21,750 nt of DNA from an uncultured beta proteobacterium. Its GTDB lineage: Bacteria > Pseudomonadota > Gammaproteobacteria > Burkholderiales > Burkholderiaceae_B. The notes below the pieces were generated by a model, which searched no databases, was not told the origin of the DNA, and saw nothing but the letters and a program-made list of their open reading frames with translations. This document shows positions 7,031-15,059 of this stretch, one piece after another (position 1 is the stretch's first letter; each line of letters opens with the position of its first letter). The stretch spans positions 1 through 21,750 of the forward strand of contig CAIYCP010000742.1 in assembly GCA_903924715.1 (NCBI GenBank), given 5' to 3'. The translations under genes were made by a program, and so were the position numbers.

Positions 7031-7951
7031 ATGAGTGGAATGTTGGCAGGTAAAGTCGCCGTGGTCACTGGCGCGGGCGGCGGAATTGGACGCGGCATTG
7101 CAATGGCGATGGCTGCGGCCGGCGCGAAAGTCGTTTGTAACGATATCGGCGCAACGCTTTCAGGTGAAGGCCCAGGTGCCGGTGCGGGTCCTGCGCAACA
7201 AGTGACCGACGCAATTATCGCGGCTGGCGGACAGGCCGTACCCAACACCGACAGCGTCTCAACCCGTGCCAGCGCAAACGGCATTATCGAAACCGCGATT
7301 CAGCACTTTGGGCGCATTGACATCGTTGTGAACAATGCAGGCAACTTGCGCGACCGCGTGTTTCATAAAATGAGCGATGAAGAATGGAGCCAAGTGATTG
7401 ATGTCCATTTAAATGGCACATTTTTTGTTAGCCGCGCCGCAGCGAATCACTTTCGCGAGCAAGAGTCAGGTGCCTTTGTGCATATGACTTCAACCTCAGG
7501 TTTGATTGGCAACATCGGTCAAGCCAATTATTCGGCAGCCAAGCTTGGCATCGCTGCGTTATCAAAATCCATCGCACTTGATATGCAACGTTATAACGTG
7601 CGCTCAAACTGTATCGCGCCTTTCGCCTGGAGCCGGATGACTAGCTCAATTCCAGCTAATACCCCTGAAGAAAAAGCACGCGTCACTAAATTACAAAAAA
7701 TGGATGCCAACAAGATTGGCCCAATGGCAGTGTACTTAGCAAGCCCAGAAGCAAAAGATGTCACTGGTCAAATTTTCGGTGTGCGCGCAAACGAAATCAT
7801 GCTCTTTAGCCAGCCACGTCCGATCCGTTCAGTGCACATGAGTACTGGCTGGACGCCCGAATCGATCGCCGAAATCGCCGCACCTGCGATGCGCCATCAC
7901 TTCATGGCGCTCGATCGCTCGCCCGATGCCATCGACTGGGATCCAATCTGA
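7031..7951 (+). CDS. Short-chain dehydrogenase, MFE-2-type 3-hydroxyacyl-CoA dehydrogenase
   Basis: 306-residue SDR expected to oxidise a 3-hydroxyacyl-CoA with NAD+. TGAGGGIG at 13-20 binds the cofactor. Asp38 after the second strand (VVCND) favours NAD+ over NADP+. NNAG is at 101-104. The catalytic set is Ser154, Tyr167 and Lys171 (YSAAK). The protein is longer than a plain 250-residue SDR: a C-terminal extension of about 50 residues (from around VRANEIMLF) resembles the dehydrogenase part of peroxisomal multifunctional enzyme type 2. The hydratase part follows as a separate gene after 2 bases. The start is set by GGAG at 7019-7022. Specificity (straight, branched or cyclic acyl chain) cannot be read. 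Confidence 0.88.
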   Translation: MSGMLAGKVAVVTGAGGGIGRGIAMAMAAAGAKVVCNDIGATLSGEGPGAGAGPAQQVTDAIIAAGGQAVPNTDSVSTRASANGIIETAIQHFGRIDIVVNNAGNLRDRVFHKMSDEEWSQVIDVHLNGTFFVSRAAANHFREQESGAFVHMTSTSGLIGNIGQANYSAAKLGIAALSKSIALDMQRYNVRSNCIAPFAWSRMTSSIPANTPEEKARVTKLQKMDANKIGPMAVYLASPEAKDVTGQIFGVRANEIMLFSQPRPIRSVHMSTGWTPESIAEIAAPAMRHHFMALDRSPDAIDWDPI

Positions 7952-7953
7952 TC

Positions 7954-8808
7954 ATGGATTATCACAATATCAAAAACTGGAAATTTCCAGAGGTTGATCA
8001 AACCTACACCGAGAACGACAGTATTTTGTATGCGCTCGGCATAGGCTTTGGGCAAGAGCCAACCAATCGCGACCAGTTGAAATACGTCTACGAAAAAAAC
8101 ATGCAGACGTTTCCAACGATGGCCGTGGTGTTGGGCTACCCCGGCTTTTGGATGAAAGATCCTAAAGCCGGTGTGAACTGGGTCAAACTCGTGCACGGGG
8201 AACAGCGACTGAAGATTCATCGTCCGTTGCCGACCTCTGGTCGCGTGATTGGTCGCGGACGCATCACCCATGTGATCGACAAGGGCGCAGACAAAGGCGC
8301 CTTGGTCTTATCTGAACGGACCCTGCATGACCCTGAGGGCAATTTGTATGTGACGATTGCGTCTACAACATTCTGTCGGGGTGACGGTGGTTTAAGTCAA
8401 AGCGACGAGGCGCCAGCCGCGCTGCAAGCCACACCAGACCGCGCGCCAGATTTGGTTTGTGAATTGCCCACCCTGCCTCAAGCGGCGTTGATTTATCGAC
8501 TCTGCGCAGATAACAATCCTTTGCATGCCGACTTAGAAGTCGCAGCAAACGCTGGATTTCCACGCCCTATTCTGCATGGCCTGTGCACCTACGGTGTGGC
8601 GGCGCGCGCAATTGTTCAGGCCGTCTGCGATCACGATGCGACGCGCTTAACGCAAATGGACACACGCTTTTCTTCACCGGTATTTCCAGGCGAGACACTG
8701 ATTTGCGAAATGTGGCGTGACGGCAAAGAAGCCATCAGATTTCGTGCCAAAGTTAAAGAGCGCGATATCATGGTCTTAAGCCACGGCTATGCAGGGATCA
8801 AAGCTTAA
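7954..8808 (+). CDS. MaoC-like enoyl-CoA hydratase (hydratase 2, MFE-2 type)
   Basis: 284-residue double-hotdog hydratase that should add water to a trans-2-enoyl-CoA to give the (R)-3-hydroxyacyl-CoA. The C-terminal half carries the hydratase motif ADNNPLHAD, with the expected catalytic Asp186 and His191 five residues apart, then GFPRPILHGL. The N-terminal hotdog (about 1-150) has no such motif and would hold the acyl chain. The usual Ser-Gly before the catalytic Asp is Cys184-Ala185 here, a small departure. The 2-base gap to the SDR implies that the two work as a hydratase/dehydrogenase pair. Ribosome binding site is weak, consistent with coupling to the SDR. Confidence 0.9.
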   Translation: MDYHNIKNWKFPEVDQTYTENDSILYALGIGFGQEPTNRDQLKYVYEKNMQTFPTMAVVLGYPGFWMKDPKAGVNWVKLVHGEQRLKIHRPLPTSGRVIGRGRITHVIDKGADKGALVLSERTLHDPEGNLYVTIASTTFCRGDGGLSQSDEAPAALQATPDRAPDLVCELPTLPQAALIYRLCADNNPLHADLEVAANAGFPRPILHGLCTYGVAARAIVQAVCDHDATRLTQMDTRFSSPVFPGETLICEMWRDGKEAIRFRAKVKERDIMVLSHGYAGIKA

Positions 8809-8838
8809 GCGCGCCTTCAACTCACTTAGCAACAATCT

Positions 8839-10065
8839 ATGACACAAAGTCAAAGCAATACACCGGCCGGGTCAACACGACTCGCGCCGCTCGCAGGTAT
8901 CCGGGTACTGGATTTGTCACGCGTTTTGGCCGGCCCTTTTTGCACGCAAAATCTGGCTGACCTGGGTGCCGACGTCATTAAAGTCGAGCGCCCAAAATTT
9001 GGGGATGATACCCGCGCCTGGGCGCCACCGTATTTAAAAAATCAAGACGGCAACGATACGGCCGAAGCCGCCTACTATCTCAGCACGAACCGTAATAAGC
9101 GTTCGATTGAGATTGACCTCGCAAGCGAAGCTGGCGTCAAGCTCGTCAAAGAACTTGCCAAGCATTGCGACGTTTTAGTTGAAAATTTCAAGGTTGGGGG
9201 GCTCAAGCAATATGGCCTGGATTATGAAAGCATGAAGGAAGACTATCCCGCGTTGATCTACTGTTCGATCACGGGGTTTGGTCAAACGGGGCCTTATGCC
9301 GAACGGCCTGGTTACGATTTCATGATCCAAGGCATGGGTGGCCTGATGAGCATCACCGGTGAACGCGATGACTTACCTGGAGGTGGCCCTCAAAAAGCGG
9401 GGGTAGCCGTCACCGACATCATCACCGGCATGTATGCCTCGGTCGCGATTTTGGCTGCAATTCAAGAACGCAGCCGCAGTGGCTTGGGGCAACGTCTGGA
9501 TATCGCCTTATTAGATTGCCATATCGCAATGCTCGCGAACCAAAATCTAAATTACATGACCACTGGTGTCGCTCCGACGCGCGCTGGTAACGCGCATCAA
9601 AACGTGGCGCCCTATCAGGTGTTTAAAACTTCAGATGGCTTCATGATTGTCGCAGTCGGTAATGATTCGCAATTTAGGTCCTTCTGCACGGCACTTGGGA
9701 TTACCCAATACGGAACAGACCCCAAGTTTGCGACCAACCACGCGCGCATTATTCATCGCGCCGAACTGATCCCAATACTCGAACGTCTCATGGCGGGCGG
9801 CGAGCGTGATGACTGGATTGCAAAATTAGAAGCGGTCGGCGTGCCTTGCGGACCGATCCAAACCATTGACCAGGTCTTTGCACATCCACAAGTCATTGCG
9901 CGCGACATCTGGAAAAATATTCCGCATCCAACCGGCGGTTCAAGCCCAACGACAGCAAGCCCCATGAATTTTTCAGCGACACCCGTGCAGTATCGTCGGG
10001 CCGCTCCGACTTTGGGGCAGCATACCGATGAAGTGTTAAGTGAAATTTTAGGCATAAAAAAATAA
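8839..10065 (+). CDS. CaiB/BaiF (class III) CoA-transferase
   Basis: 408-residue family III CoA-transferase. These enzymes move CoA between two carboxylic acids via an aspartyl-CoA intermediate, or act as 2-methylacyl-CoA racemases. Marks: LAGIRVLDLSRVLAGPF at 18-34, GADVIKVERP, NRNKRSIEIDL, ENFKVGG, a SITGFGQTGPYA segment, and Asp193 in AVTDIITG at the catalytic position of formyl-CoA transferase. Length and the full pattern of a transferase argue against a racemase, though a racemase role for branched chains is not excluded. No strong Shine-Dalgarno is visible before ATG 8839. It lies 30 bases after the hydratase and 10 bases before the hydrolase. Confidence 0.9.
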   Translation: MTQSQSNTPAGSTRLAPLAGIRVLDLSRVLAGPFCTQNLADLGADVIKVERPKFGDDTRAWAPPYLKNQDGNDTAEAAYYLSTNRNKRSIEIDLASEAGVKLVKELAKHCDVLVENFKVGGLKQYGLDYESMKEDYPALIYCSITGFGQTGPYAERPGYDFMIQGMGGLMSITGERDDLPGGGPQKAGVAVTDIITGMYASVAILAAIQERSRSGLGQRLDIALLDCHIAMLANQNLNYMTTGVAPTRAGNAHQNVAPYQVFKTSDGFMIVAVGNDSQFRSFCTALGITQYGTDPKFATNHARIIHRAELIPILERLMAGGERDDWIAKLEAVGVPCGPIQTIDQVFAHPQVIARDIWKNIPHPTGGSSPTTASPMNFSATPVQYRRAAPTLGQHTDEVLSEILGIKK

Positions 10066-10075
10066 GCGGACATAC

Positions 10076-10864
10076 ATGTCAGACACTCAACCTACTCTTT
10101 CGTATAGCGTGACAGGCCGCGGAGAAAACCTTTTACTGGTGCACGGCGGCACAGGTTCGCAAAAGCATTGGATTCGAAATACAGAAGCCCTCGCCGAGCA
10201 CTATCGGGTGTGGGCCATTGATCTACCTGGCTTTGGCGCATCGCCGGATTGCCCGCCTGGCGTTGACTCCGATCACTACATCGATCATGTCTTTGAGCAG
10301 CTTCAGACCTTTTCGTTCACGCAAGAGCCCTTTATGATTGGCGCCTTTTCATTCGGCTCGGTGGTCTCAAGTGGCCTGGCGCTTAGGTTCGGTCGGCGGT
10401 TAAAAAAAATGAGTGTGGTGGGGCCCGCTGGATTTGGTGTCAAACGCGCGGTACCCATTGACACCCGCAGCATGCGCAGTGCCGGCGACTCGATTCAGGC
10501 GCAGGACGAGGTTATGCGTCACAACCTCAAAGCCATTATGTTGTACTACCCAGAGTCGATCACCGACGAAATGATCGCGATGCACCGCATTCATATCAAA
10601 GAAACGCGCTTTGATAGCCGCCCGCTGAGTCTGAGTCCAATCCTGCTCGAGAATCTACAGAAAGTGAATTGCCCCATACAGATTATGTGGGGTGAACACG
10701 ACCAGTATGCCTACCCCACCCTGCAAGATCGCATGCAACTCACACAAGACGCTTTGCCCAAGGCACTGCTTCAAAAAATCGATCGGGCCGGACACTGGGC
10801 ACAATATGAAAATGCCGAGGCGGTCAACAAAGCAATGTTAGATTTTTTGACAGCGGGCGCTTAA
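10076..10864 (+). CDS. Alpha/beta-fold hydrolase
   Basis: 262-residue alpha/beta hydrolase of the size of meta-cleavage-product hydrolases and small esterases/thioesterases. Visible parts: HGG oxyanion motif at 23-25; DLPGFGASP at 49-57; nucleophile Ser92 in AFSFGS (Ala replaces the usual first Gly of GxSxG); Asp209 in WGEHDQ; His240 in AGHWAQYE. No signal peptide, so cytoplasmic. As the last gene of an acyl-CoA operon that lacks a thiolase, it might hydrolyse a C-C bond of a beta-keto product or a CoA thioester; this is inference. A weak GGA lies 5 bases before ATG. It ends 14 bases from the convergent acyl-CoA dehydrogenase with no clear terminator between. Confidence 0.85.
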   Translation: MSDTQPTLSYSVTGRGENLLLVHGGTGSQKHWIRNTEALAEHYRVWAIDLPGFGASPDCPPGVDSDHYIDHVFEQLQTFSFTQEPFMIGAFSFGSVVSSGLALRFGRRLKKMSVVGPAGFGVKRAVPIDTRSMRSAGDSIQAQDEVMRHNLKAIMLYYPESITDEMIAMHRIHIKETRFDSRPLSLSPILLENLQKVNCPIQIMWGEHDQYAYPTLQDRMQLTQDALPKALLQKIDRAGHWAQYENAEAVNKAMLDFLTAGA

Positions 10865-10878
10865 GCAATACCACCCAG

Positions 10879-12024
10879 TCAGTTCAAAATCACATGTCGG
10901 GCAATTTGCAGTCGCTGCATTTCAGACGTGCCCTCTCCAATCCGAAACGCCCTGACATCGCGATAAAACCGTTCGATGGGTAAATCTGCCATGTAGCCCG
11001 CGCCACCAAAGATCTGCATGACCTTATCCGCCACACGCCCCGCCATTTCGCTGGCATAGAGTTTGGCTCGCGAGGCTGCAATGCGAAACTCAGTATTTTT
11101 TTGATCAGCTAAATAAGCCGCTTTTTGCGTTAATAAGCGCGCCGCGTCAAGTTCGACATCGTTGTCGGCCAACATAAACTGAATCGCTTGATGCTCAGAC
11201 AGCGCCGATCCAAATGTTTTTCGTTGCCGTACATAGGGCAGCGCCAAATCAGTTAACGCCTGCGCAATGCCAACACACTTACAGGCAACCATCAGGCGAT
11301 CGTTATTAATCGTCGCCATCATCGTCAAGAACCCTTGGCCTGGCTGCCCTAACACCTGACGATCCGAAACAAAGCAATCATCCAGTGCCAATTCAGACAG
11401 GGGATGCCCATGCCAACCCATCTTGCGAAAGCGTCTGAGAGTTTTCCAGCCAGGATTACCACGCTCGATAATGAAAGTGGTTAGCCTCGACTTAAGCGGC
11501 GCCTGGCTATCAGTGACCGCCAAAACAATTAAATGATCCGCATGCTCGGCGGCTGAAATGAAATGTTTAGTCCCGTTTAAGCGCCAGCCCCCAGCAACTT
11601 TTTCTGCACGCGTTGCGATCGCCGAAAGATCGGAACCCGCAGCCGGTTCGGTCAAAGCGTACGCAATCGTGGTGTCAGCACGCATCAGCGGCTTGACCAA
11701 CCATTCACGCTGGTCGTCATTGACCATCCGTAACGATCCCGGCAAGTGCCCGAACGCTTCAGCCAAGGGCATCGTCGTACGCCCTAACTCTTCATCAATC
11801 ATGCTTTGCGCGGCTACAGATAATTCAGGTCCGCCAAGGACCTGAGGCATGTTGTAGCCAAACAAGCCCAACGCAATCACTTCTTTCTTTAAAGCCTGCA
11901 GAACAATCGGATCGATCTCATCTGCGGCATCAATTGCAGCCTCGAGCGGCATCAGCCGTTCTTTGATAAAGCGCCGTACGGTCTCTGCCAAGAGTCTATT
12001 TTCACTGGACAGCTCGAAATTCAT
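10879..12024 (-). CDS. Acyl-CoA dehydrogenase
   Basis: 381-residue FAD-dependent acyl-CoA dehydrogenase of normal family length, complete. N-terminal helical domain about 1-115; LTEPAAGSD at 124-132 and NGTKHFIS at 150-157 in the middle beta domain; FGSALSEHQAIQ and IFGGAGYM in the C-terminal domain. The catalytic base is expected to be Glu364 in GEGTSEMQR. AAGAGG (minus strand, 12032-12037) precedes the ATG. It forms the alpha,beta double bond that the MaoC protein would hydrate, yet it is transcribed against that operon and divergently from the ligase/importer block, so it probably shares regulatory DNA with the latter. Confidence 0.93.
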   Translation of the reverse strand: MNFELSSENRLLAETVRRFIKERLMPLEAAIDAADEIDPIVLQALKKEVIALGLFGYNMPQVLGGPELSVAAQSMIDEELGRTTMPLAEAFGHLPGSLRMVNDDQREWLVKPLMRADTTIAYALTEPAAGSDLSAIATRAEKVAGGWRLNGTKHFISAAEHADHLIVLAVTDSQAPLKSRLTTFIIERGNPGWKTLRRFRKMGWHGHPLSELALDDCFVSDRQVLGQPGQGFLTMMATINNDRLMVACKCVGIAQALTDLALPYVRQRKTFGSALSEHQAIQFMLADNDVELDAARLLTQKAAYLADQKNTEFRIAASRAKLYASEMAGRVADKVMQIFGGAGYMADLPIERFYRDVRAFRIGEGTSEMQRLQIARHVILN

Positions 12025-12073
12025 CCAAGTACCTCTTCATCGTGTCTATACGTTCAACCTCAAGGCTTACACT

Positions 12074-12102
12074 TTGTGTGCCGCCCATGCAAACGGTATC
12101 AT
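12074..12102 (+). promoter_or_regulatory. Candidate sigma-70 promoter for the ligase/importer operon
   Basis: TTGTGT (12074-12079) and TATCAT (12097-12102) are separated by exactly 17 bases and lie in the 142-base gap between the divergent dehydrogenase and ligase genes. The -10 matches consensus at five of six positions, the -35 at three. Transcription would begin near 12109, upstream of the inverted repeat at 12130-12150. Confidence 0.4.
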
Positions 12103-12129
12103 AAGCGCAGTCATCGTTCTGACGTCGAA

Positions 12130-12150
12130 TTTGTTTCTGACTTAAACAAA
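12130..12150. repeat. Operator-like inverted repeat TTTGTTT-N7-AAACAAA
   Basis: A perfect 7-base dyad with a 7-base spacer, directly upstream of the ligase ribosome binding site (AAAGG, 12156-12160) and about 20-40 bases downstream of the candidate start point. The position suits a repressor site that blocks transcription of the ligase/importer operon. Which regulator family would bind is unknown. Confidence 0.4.
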
Positions 12151-12166
12151 CAATCAAAGGTTCTCA

Positions 12167-13750
12167 GTGATCTTAGGCGATATCTTCGAAAGAAATTCTG
12201 CGCTATTTGGCAACTCGACTGCGATCTACTTTGAAGGGCGCAAAGTCACCCATGCTGCACTCTTGAGGCGTGCGTATCAGCTTGGCAATGCGCTAAGCGC
12301 TCTGGGCTTACGACGTCAAGATCGCGTGTTAATTCTGGCGCAAAACTGTATTGAATATCTTGAATTAATTGTCGCGGCTAGTCTCACCGGGCTCACGAGC
12401 GTTGGCTTGAACTACAGACTGAGCGCCCGCGAACAACTGCACATCATTGAAGACAGCGCACCTTTGGTATGGATTTTTGAAGCACAGTACGCAGAACGTG
12501 TCCAAGAAATCTGCGGCAATTTGCCTACGATTCCGACATTGATTTGCGTAGGCGACCCTTCGGACGCGCTGACCACTCATTTCAAAGATTATGAAAGCCT
12601 AGTAAGCCACGCACAAACAACGCGACCTGCGTTACATGCGCGCGAACAAGACACGATCTTTTTGGTGTACACCAGCGGCACAACGGGTCAGCCCAAAGGG
12701 GTGATGCATAACCACCGAGGGCAAGTCGAACAAACCAAGAGTTGTTCTAATGTGTTTGCAGCAAGCCCGCAAGACTGTGCCCTGTTGGTGATGCCCTTTT
12801 ATCACCTTGGTGCAGTCAGCATTTATTTGTCGTACGCCTGGTCGGGCGGCGCGGTCGCGGTGCACCGTGCGTTTGAGCCAAATACTGTTTTAAGCGCACT
12901 CGCGCACGATCCAATCACCGCGGCTCACTTGGCCCCGATCATGATTCAGCTGCTGCTTGATGCGCCTCAAGAGTATCTCGACAAACCGAACTCTTTGCAC
13001 ACGGTCATTTATTCGTCGGCACCCATGCCGGTCCCATTACTCAAGCGCGCCATTCGTCAATTTGGGCTTATCTTCATGCAGGTGTACGGCATGACCGAGA
13101 GCATGTTGGGTACCTGCCTTTACAAGCACCAGCACACGCTCGAAGGCTCACCCGAAGACATCAAACGCTTAGCCTCTGCGGGCCAACCCTATTTTGGCTG
13201 TCAACTCGTCTTGCGACACGAAGACGGCACCGCCTGTGCGCGCAACGAAGTGGGCGAGATCACCATCCGTTCAGAAGCCACGATGCAAGGCTACTGGAAT
13301 AAATCAGCGGCGACCCATCTGACCCTGCGCGATGGCTGGTGCTATACCGGCGACATGGGCTACTTTGATGAGCAGAATTTCTTATTTTTAGTTGACCGAA
13401 AGAAGGACATGATTATTTCGGGTGGTGAGAATATTTATTCTCGCGAAGTCGAAGAAGCGCTGCTCACTCATCCCTTGGTCTTTGAAACGGCTGTCGTGGG
13501 CGTGCCTGATGAGAAGTGGGGCGAGTCGGTGATGGCCTTTGTGGTGTGTCGAGGTGAACAACCCAGCTCAGACGAACTGATTGAACATTGCCGCAAGCAA
13601 ATTGCCAGTTATAAAAAACCTAAGGTCATTGCTTTTATCTCAACGCTTCCCCGGGTACCCAGTACCAACAAGGTTGATAAAAAAGCACTTCGGGCGCAGG
13701 CGGCATGCTGCTCTGCAACATCAGGCCCCACTGAGCGCAATACAGACTAA
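12167..13750 (+). CDS. AMP-forming acyl-CoA synthetase (FadD-like ligase 1)
   Basis: 527-residue adenylate-forming ligase that joins a carboxylic acid to CoA with ATP. The start is GTG 12167, with AAAGG six bases upstream. Core motifs: YTSGTTGQPKG at 168-178 (phosphate loop), YGMTE at 307-311, YTGD at 393-396, RKKD at 411-414, SGGENIYSREVEE from 418, and Lys502 in NKVDKKAL at the position of the A10 catalytic lysine. It is most like medium-chain fatty-acyl or aryl-acyl ligases; the acid is not readable. The tail after Lys506 is short and Cys/Ala-rich. It heads the importer operon, 154 bases ahead of the binding protein. Confidence 0.92.
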   Translation: MILGDIFERNSALFGNSTAIYFEGRKVTHAALLRRAYQLGNALSALGLRRQDRVLILAQNCIEYLELIVAASLTGLTSVGLNYRLSAREQLHIIEDSAPLVWIFEAQYAERVQEICGNLPTIPTLICVGDPSDALTTHFKDYESLVSHAQTTRPALHAREQDTIFLVYTSGTTGQPKGVMHNHRGQVEQTKSCSNVFAASPQDCALLVMPFYHLGAVSIYLSYAWSGGAVAVHRAFEPNTVLSALAHDPITAAHLAPIMIQLLLDAPQEYLDKPNSLHTVIYSSAPMPVPLLKRAIRQFGLIFMQVYGMTESMLGTCLYKHQHTLEGSPEDIKRLASAGQPYFGCQLVLRHEDGTACARNEVGEITIRSEATMQGYWNKSAATHLTLRDGWCYTGDMGYFDEQNFLFLVDRKKDMIISGGENIYSREVEEALLTHPLVFETAVVGVPDEKWGESVMAFVVCRGEQPSSDELIEHCRKQIASYKKPKVIAFISTLPRVPSTNKVDKKALRAQAACCSATSGPTERNTD

Positions 13751-13904
13751 CGCCTAAGCCATCTGTTGGACACAGAACCAAAATCCTGAAAGAATGCGGC
13801 AAGCAATGCGCTGAGACTCTTTTGATCAACGCACACATTAAAAACAGTTGCAAGCGACTCGGGATCCTTTCTGGGTTATGCGCACAACACTCAGGAGCAA
13901 TCTC
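13751..13904 (+). other. Intergenic gap between ligase 1 and the ABC binding protein
   Basis: 154 bases. AGGAG (13893-13897) before ATG 13905 is a strong ribosome binding site. No convincing terminator hairpin or sigma-70 promoter pair was found by eye, so the importer genes may be read through from the ligase promoter or start from a weak promoter here. Confidence 0.4.
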
Positions 13905-15023
13905 ATGAAAAAATTCATCCTAGGGCTTACCCTTGCACAGGCCGCCTGGGCGTTGCCAGCCGTCGCTGCCGACTATGCGATTGGCGCAATCTTTCCAATG
14001 AGCGGTCCAAACGCCGAATACGGTCAGGTATTTGGCACAGGCGTGGATCTGGCGGTCGAGCACATCAATGCAGACAAAAAACTTTCGGGCAAGCTCACGG
14101 TCATTTATGAAGACAGTCAAGCCCTGCCCGCGCAAGGTGTCACCGCAGCCACCAAACTCGTCAACGTCTCAAAAGTGCCGTTTGCGCTTTCAGCCTTTAC
14201 CGGCGTATCAAAAGCAGTGGCTGCCGTCGGTCAACGCACTAAAACAGTGATGGCCAACGGCGGCGGCGTAGGCCCTGATTTGGCCACGCTCGGTGAATAC
14301 TTCTGGAACACCATCCCCCTGGCAAACTTTGAAGTACGCGTCATGGCACCCTTCTTAGTCAAAGAAAAGGGTTTAAAGCGCGTTGCCATGATTTATGTTG
14401 ACGATCCGCTTGGACAATCACTGGTCACCGAACTCTCAGCCGAGGTCAAAGCCGCGGGTGGCGAAATGGTTGGTACTTTTTCGATTCCAACAACCGCCCA
14501 GCAGTTTTCTGGTGTGGCCGCGCGCGTACGTGACACCAAACCCGACGTCGTCTACATCGCGTCTTATGGCAATCAACAAGTGCAGCTCGTGAAACAGCTG
14601 CGCGACAACGCCATCACCCAGACCATTGCAAGCTACTCAGCCTTTTCAACACCTTCAATCGCTTCGTTACCTGAAGCCAAAGGTATTTATTTTTCTGGCC
14701 AACAGCTCAACCTGACGCGCGATGATCCGCTTACCAAGCGTGTGGTGGCGGACTATAAAGCCAAGTACAACAAAGAGCCTGGTGCCTATGTAGTGAATTA
14801 CTACAATGCCGTCTTAACCTTTGCCGAACTTGCTGCAGCACTCGAAAAAGCAGGCAAGCCGGTCACTGGCGAAAACTTACTGGCTCAACGCAAAGCCACC
14901 AAGAGCTTTGAGTTTGTCGGTGCCACGGTATCGTTTGCCGATGATGGCACTGTGAAGGCACCTATCCAGATTAATGAGATTGTTGGTGATGGCACGACCA
15001 AAGTCGTATTTTCTGCAAAATAA
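13905..15023 (+). CDS. Branched-chain-amino-acid-type ABC transporter substrate-binding protein
   Basis: 372-residue periplasmic binding protein of the Leu/Ile/Val (type I fold) family. ATG 13905 is chosen over an in-frame TTG at 13848, because AGGAG lies 7 bases upstream and a standard signal peptide follows (MKKFILGLTLAQAAWALPAVA, cut near residue 21-22). The mature protein starts DYAIGAIFPMSGPNAEYG, the typical opening of the family, and shows VIYEDSQALPAQGVTAATKLV and a VAMIYVDDPLGQS segment. In catabolic clusters these receptors often bind aromatic or aliphatic acids and amides rather than amino acids. It supplies ligand to the LivHMGF complex that follows. Confidence 0.92.
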   Translation: MKKFILGLTLAQAAWALPAVAADYAIGAIFPMSGPNAEYGQVFGTGVDLAVEHINADKKLSGKLTVIYEDSQALPAQGVTAATKLVNVSKVPFALSAFTGVSKAVAAVGQRTKTVMANGGGVGPDLATLGEYFWNTIPLANFEVRVMAPFLVKEKGLKRVAMIYVDDPLGQSLVTELSAEVKAAGGEMVGTFSIPTTAQQFSGVAARVRDTKPDVVYIASYGNQQVQLVKQLRDNAITQTIASYSAFSTPSIASLPEAKGIYFSGQQLNLTRDDPLTKRVVADYKAKYNKEPGAYVVNYYNAVLTFAELAAALEKAGKPVTGENLLAQRKATKSFEFVGATVSFADDGTVKAPIQINEIVGDGTTKVVFSAK

Positions 15024-15059
15024 TCTGTCACCGCTGTCGTTTAAATCTGGAAACGCCTC

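Noticed and set aside
7026..7034. Mini reading frame ATG-AAA-TGA overlapping the SDR start
   Set aside because: Only two codons; the GGAG spacing and protein family point to ATG 7031.
12676..12692. Sequence resembling the 6974 dyad (GGCACAACGGGT)
   Set aside because: It encodes the ligase P-loop (SGTTGQ) and lacks the right-hand arm GTGCC, so it is a coding coincidence.
13848..13904. TTG start 19 codons upstream of the ABC binding protein
   Set aside because: AGGAG before ATG 13905 and a standard signal peptide beginning MKKF decide for the shorter form.
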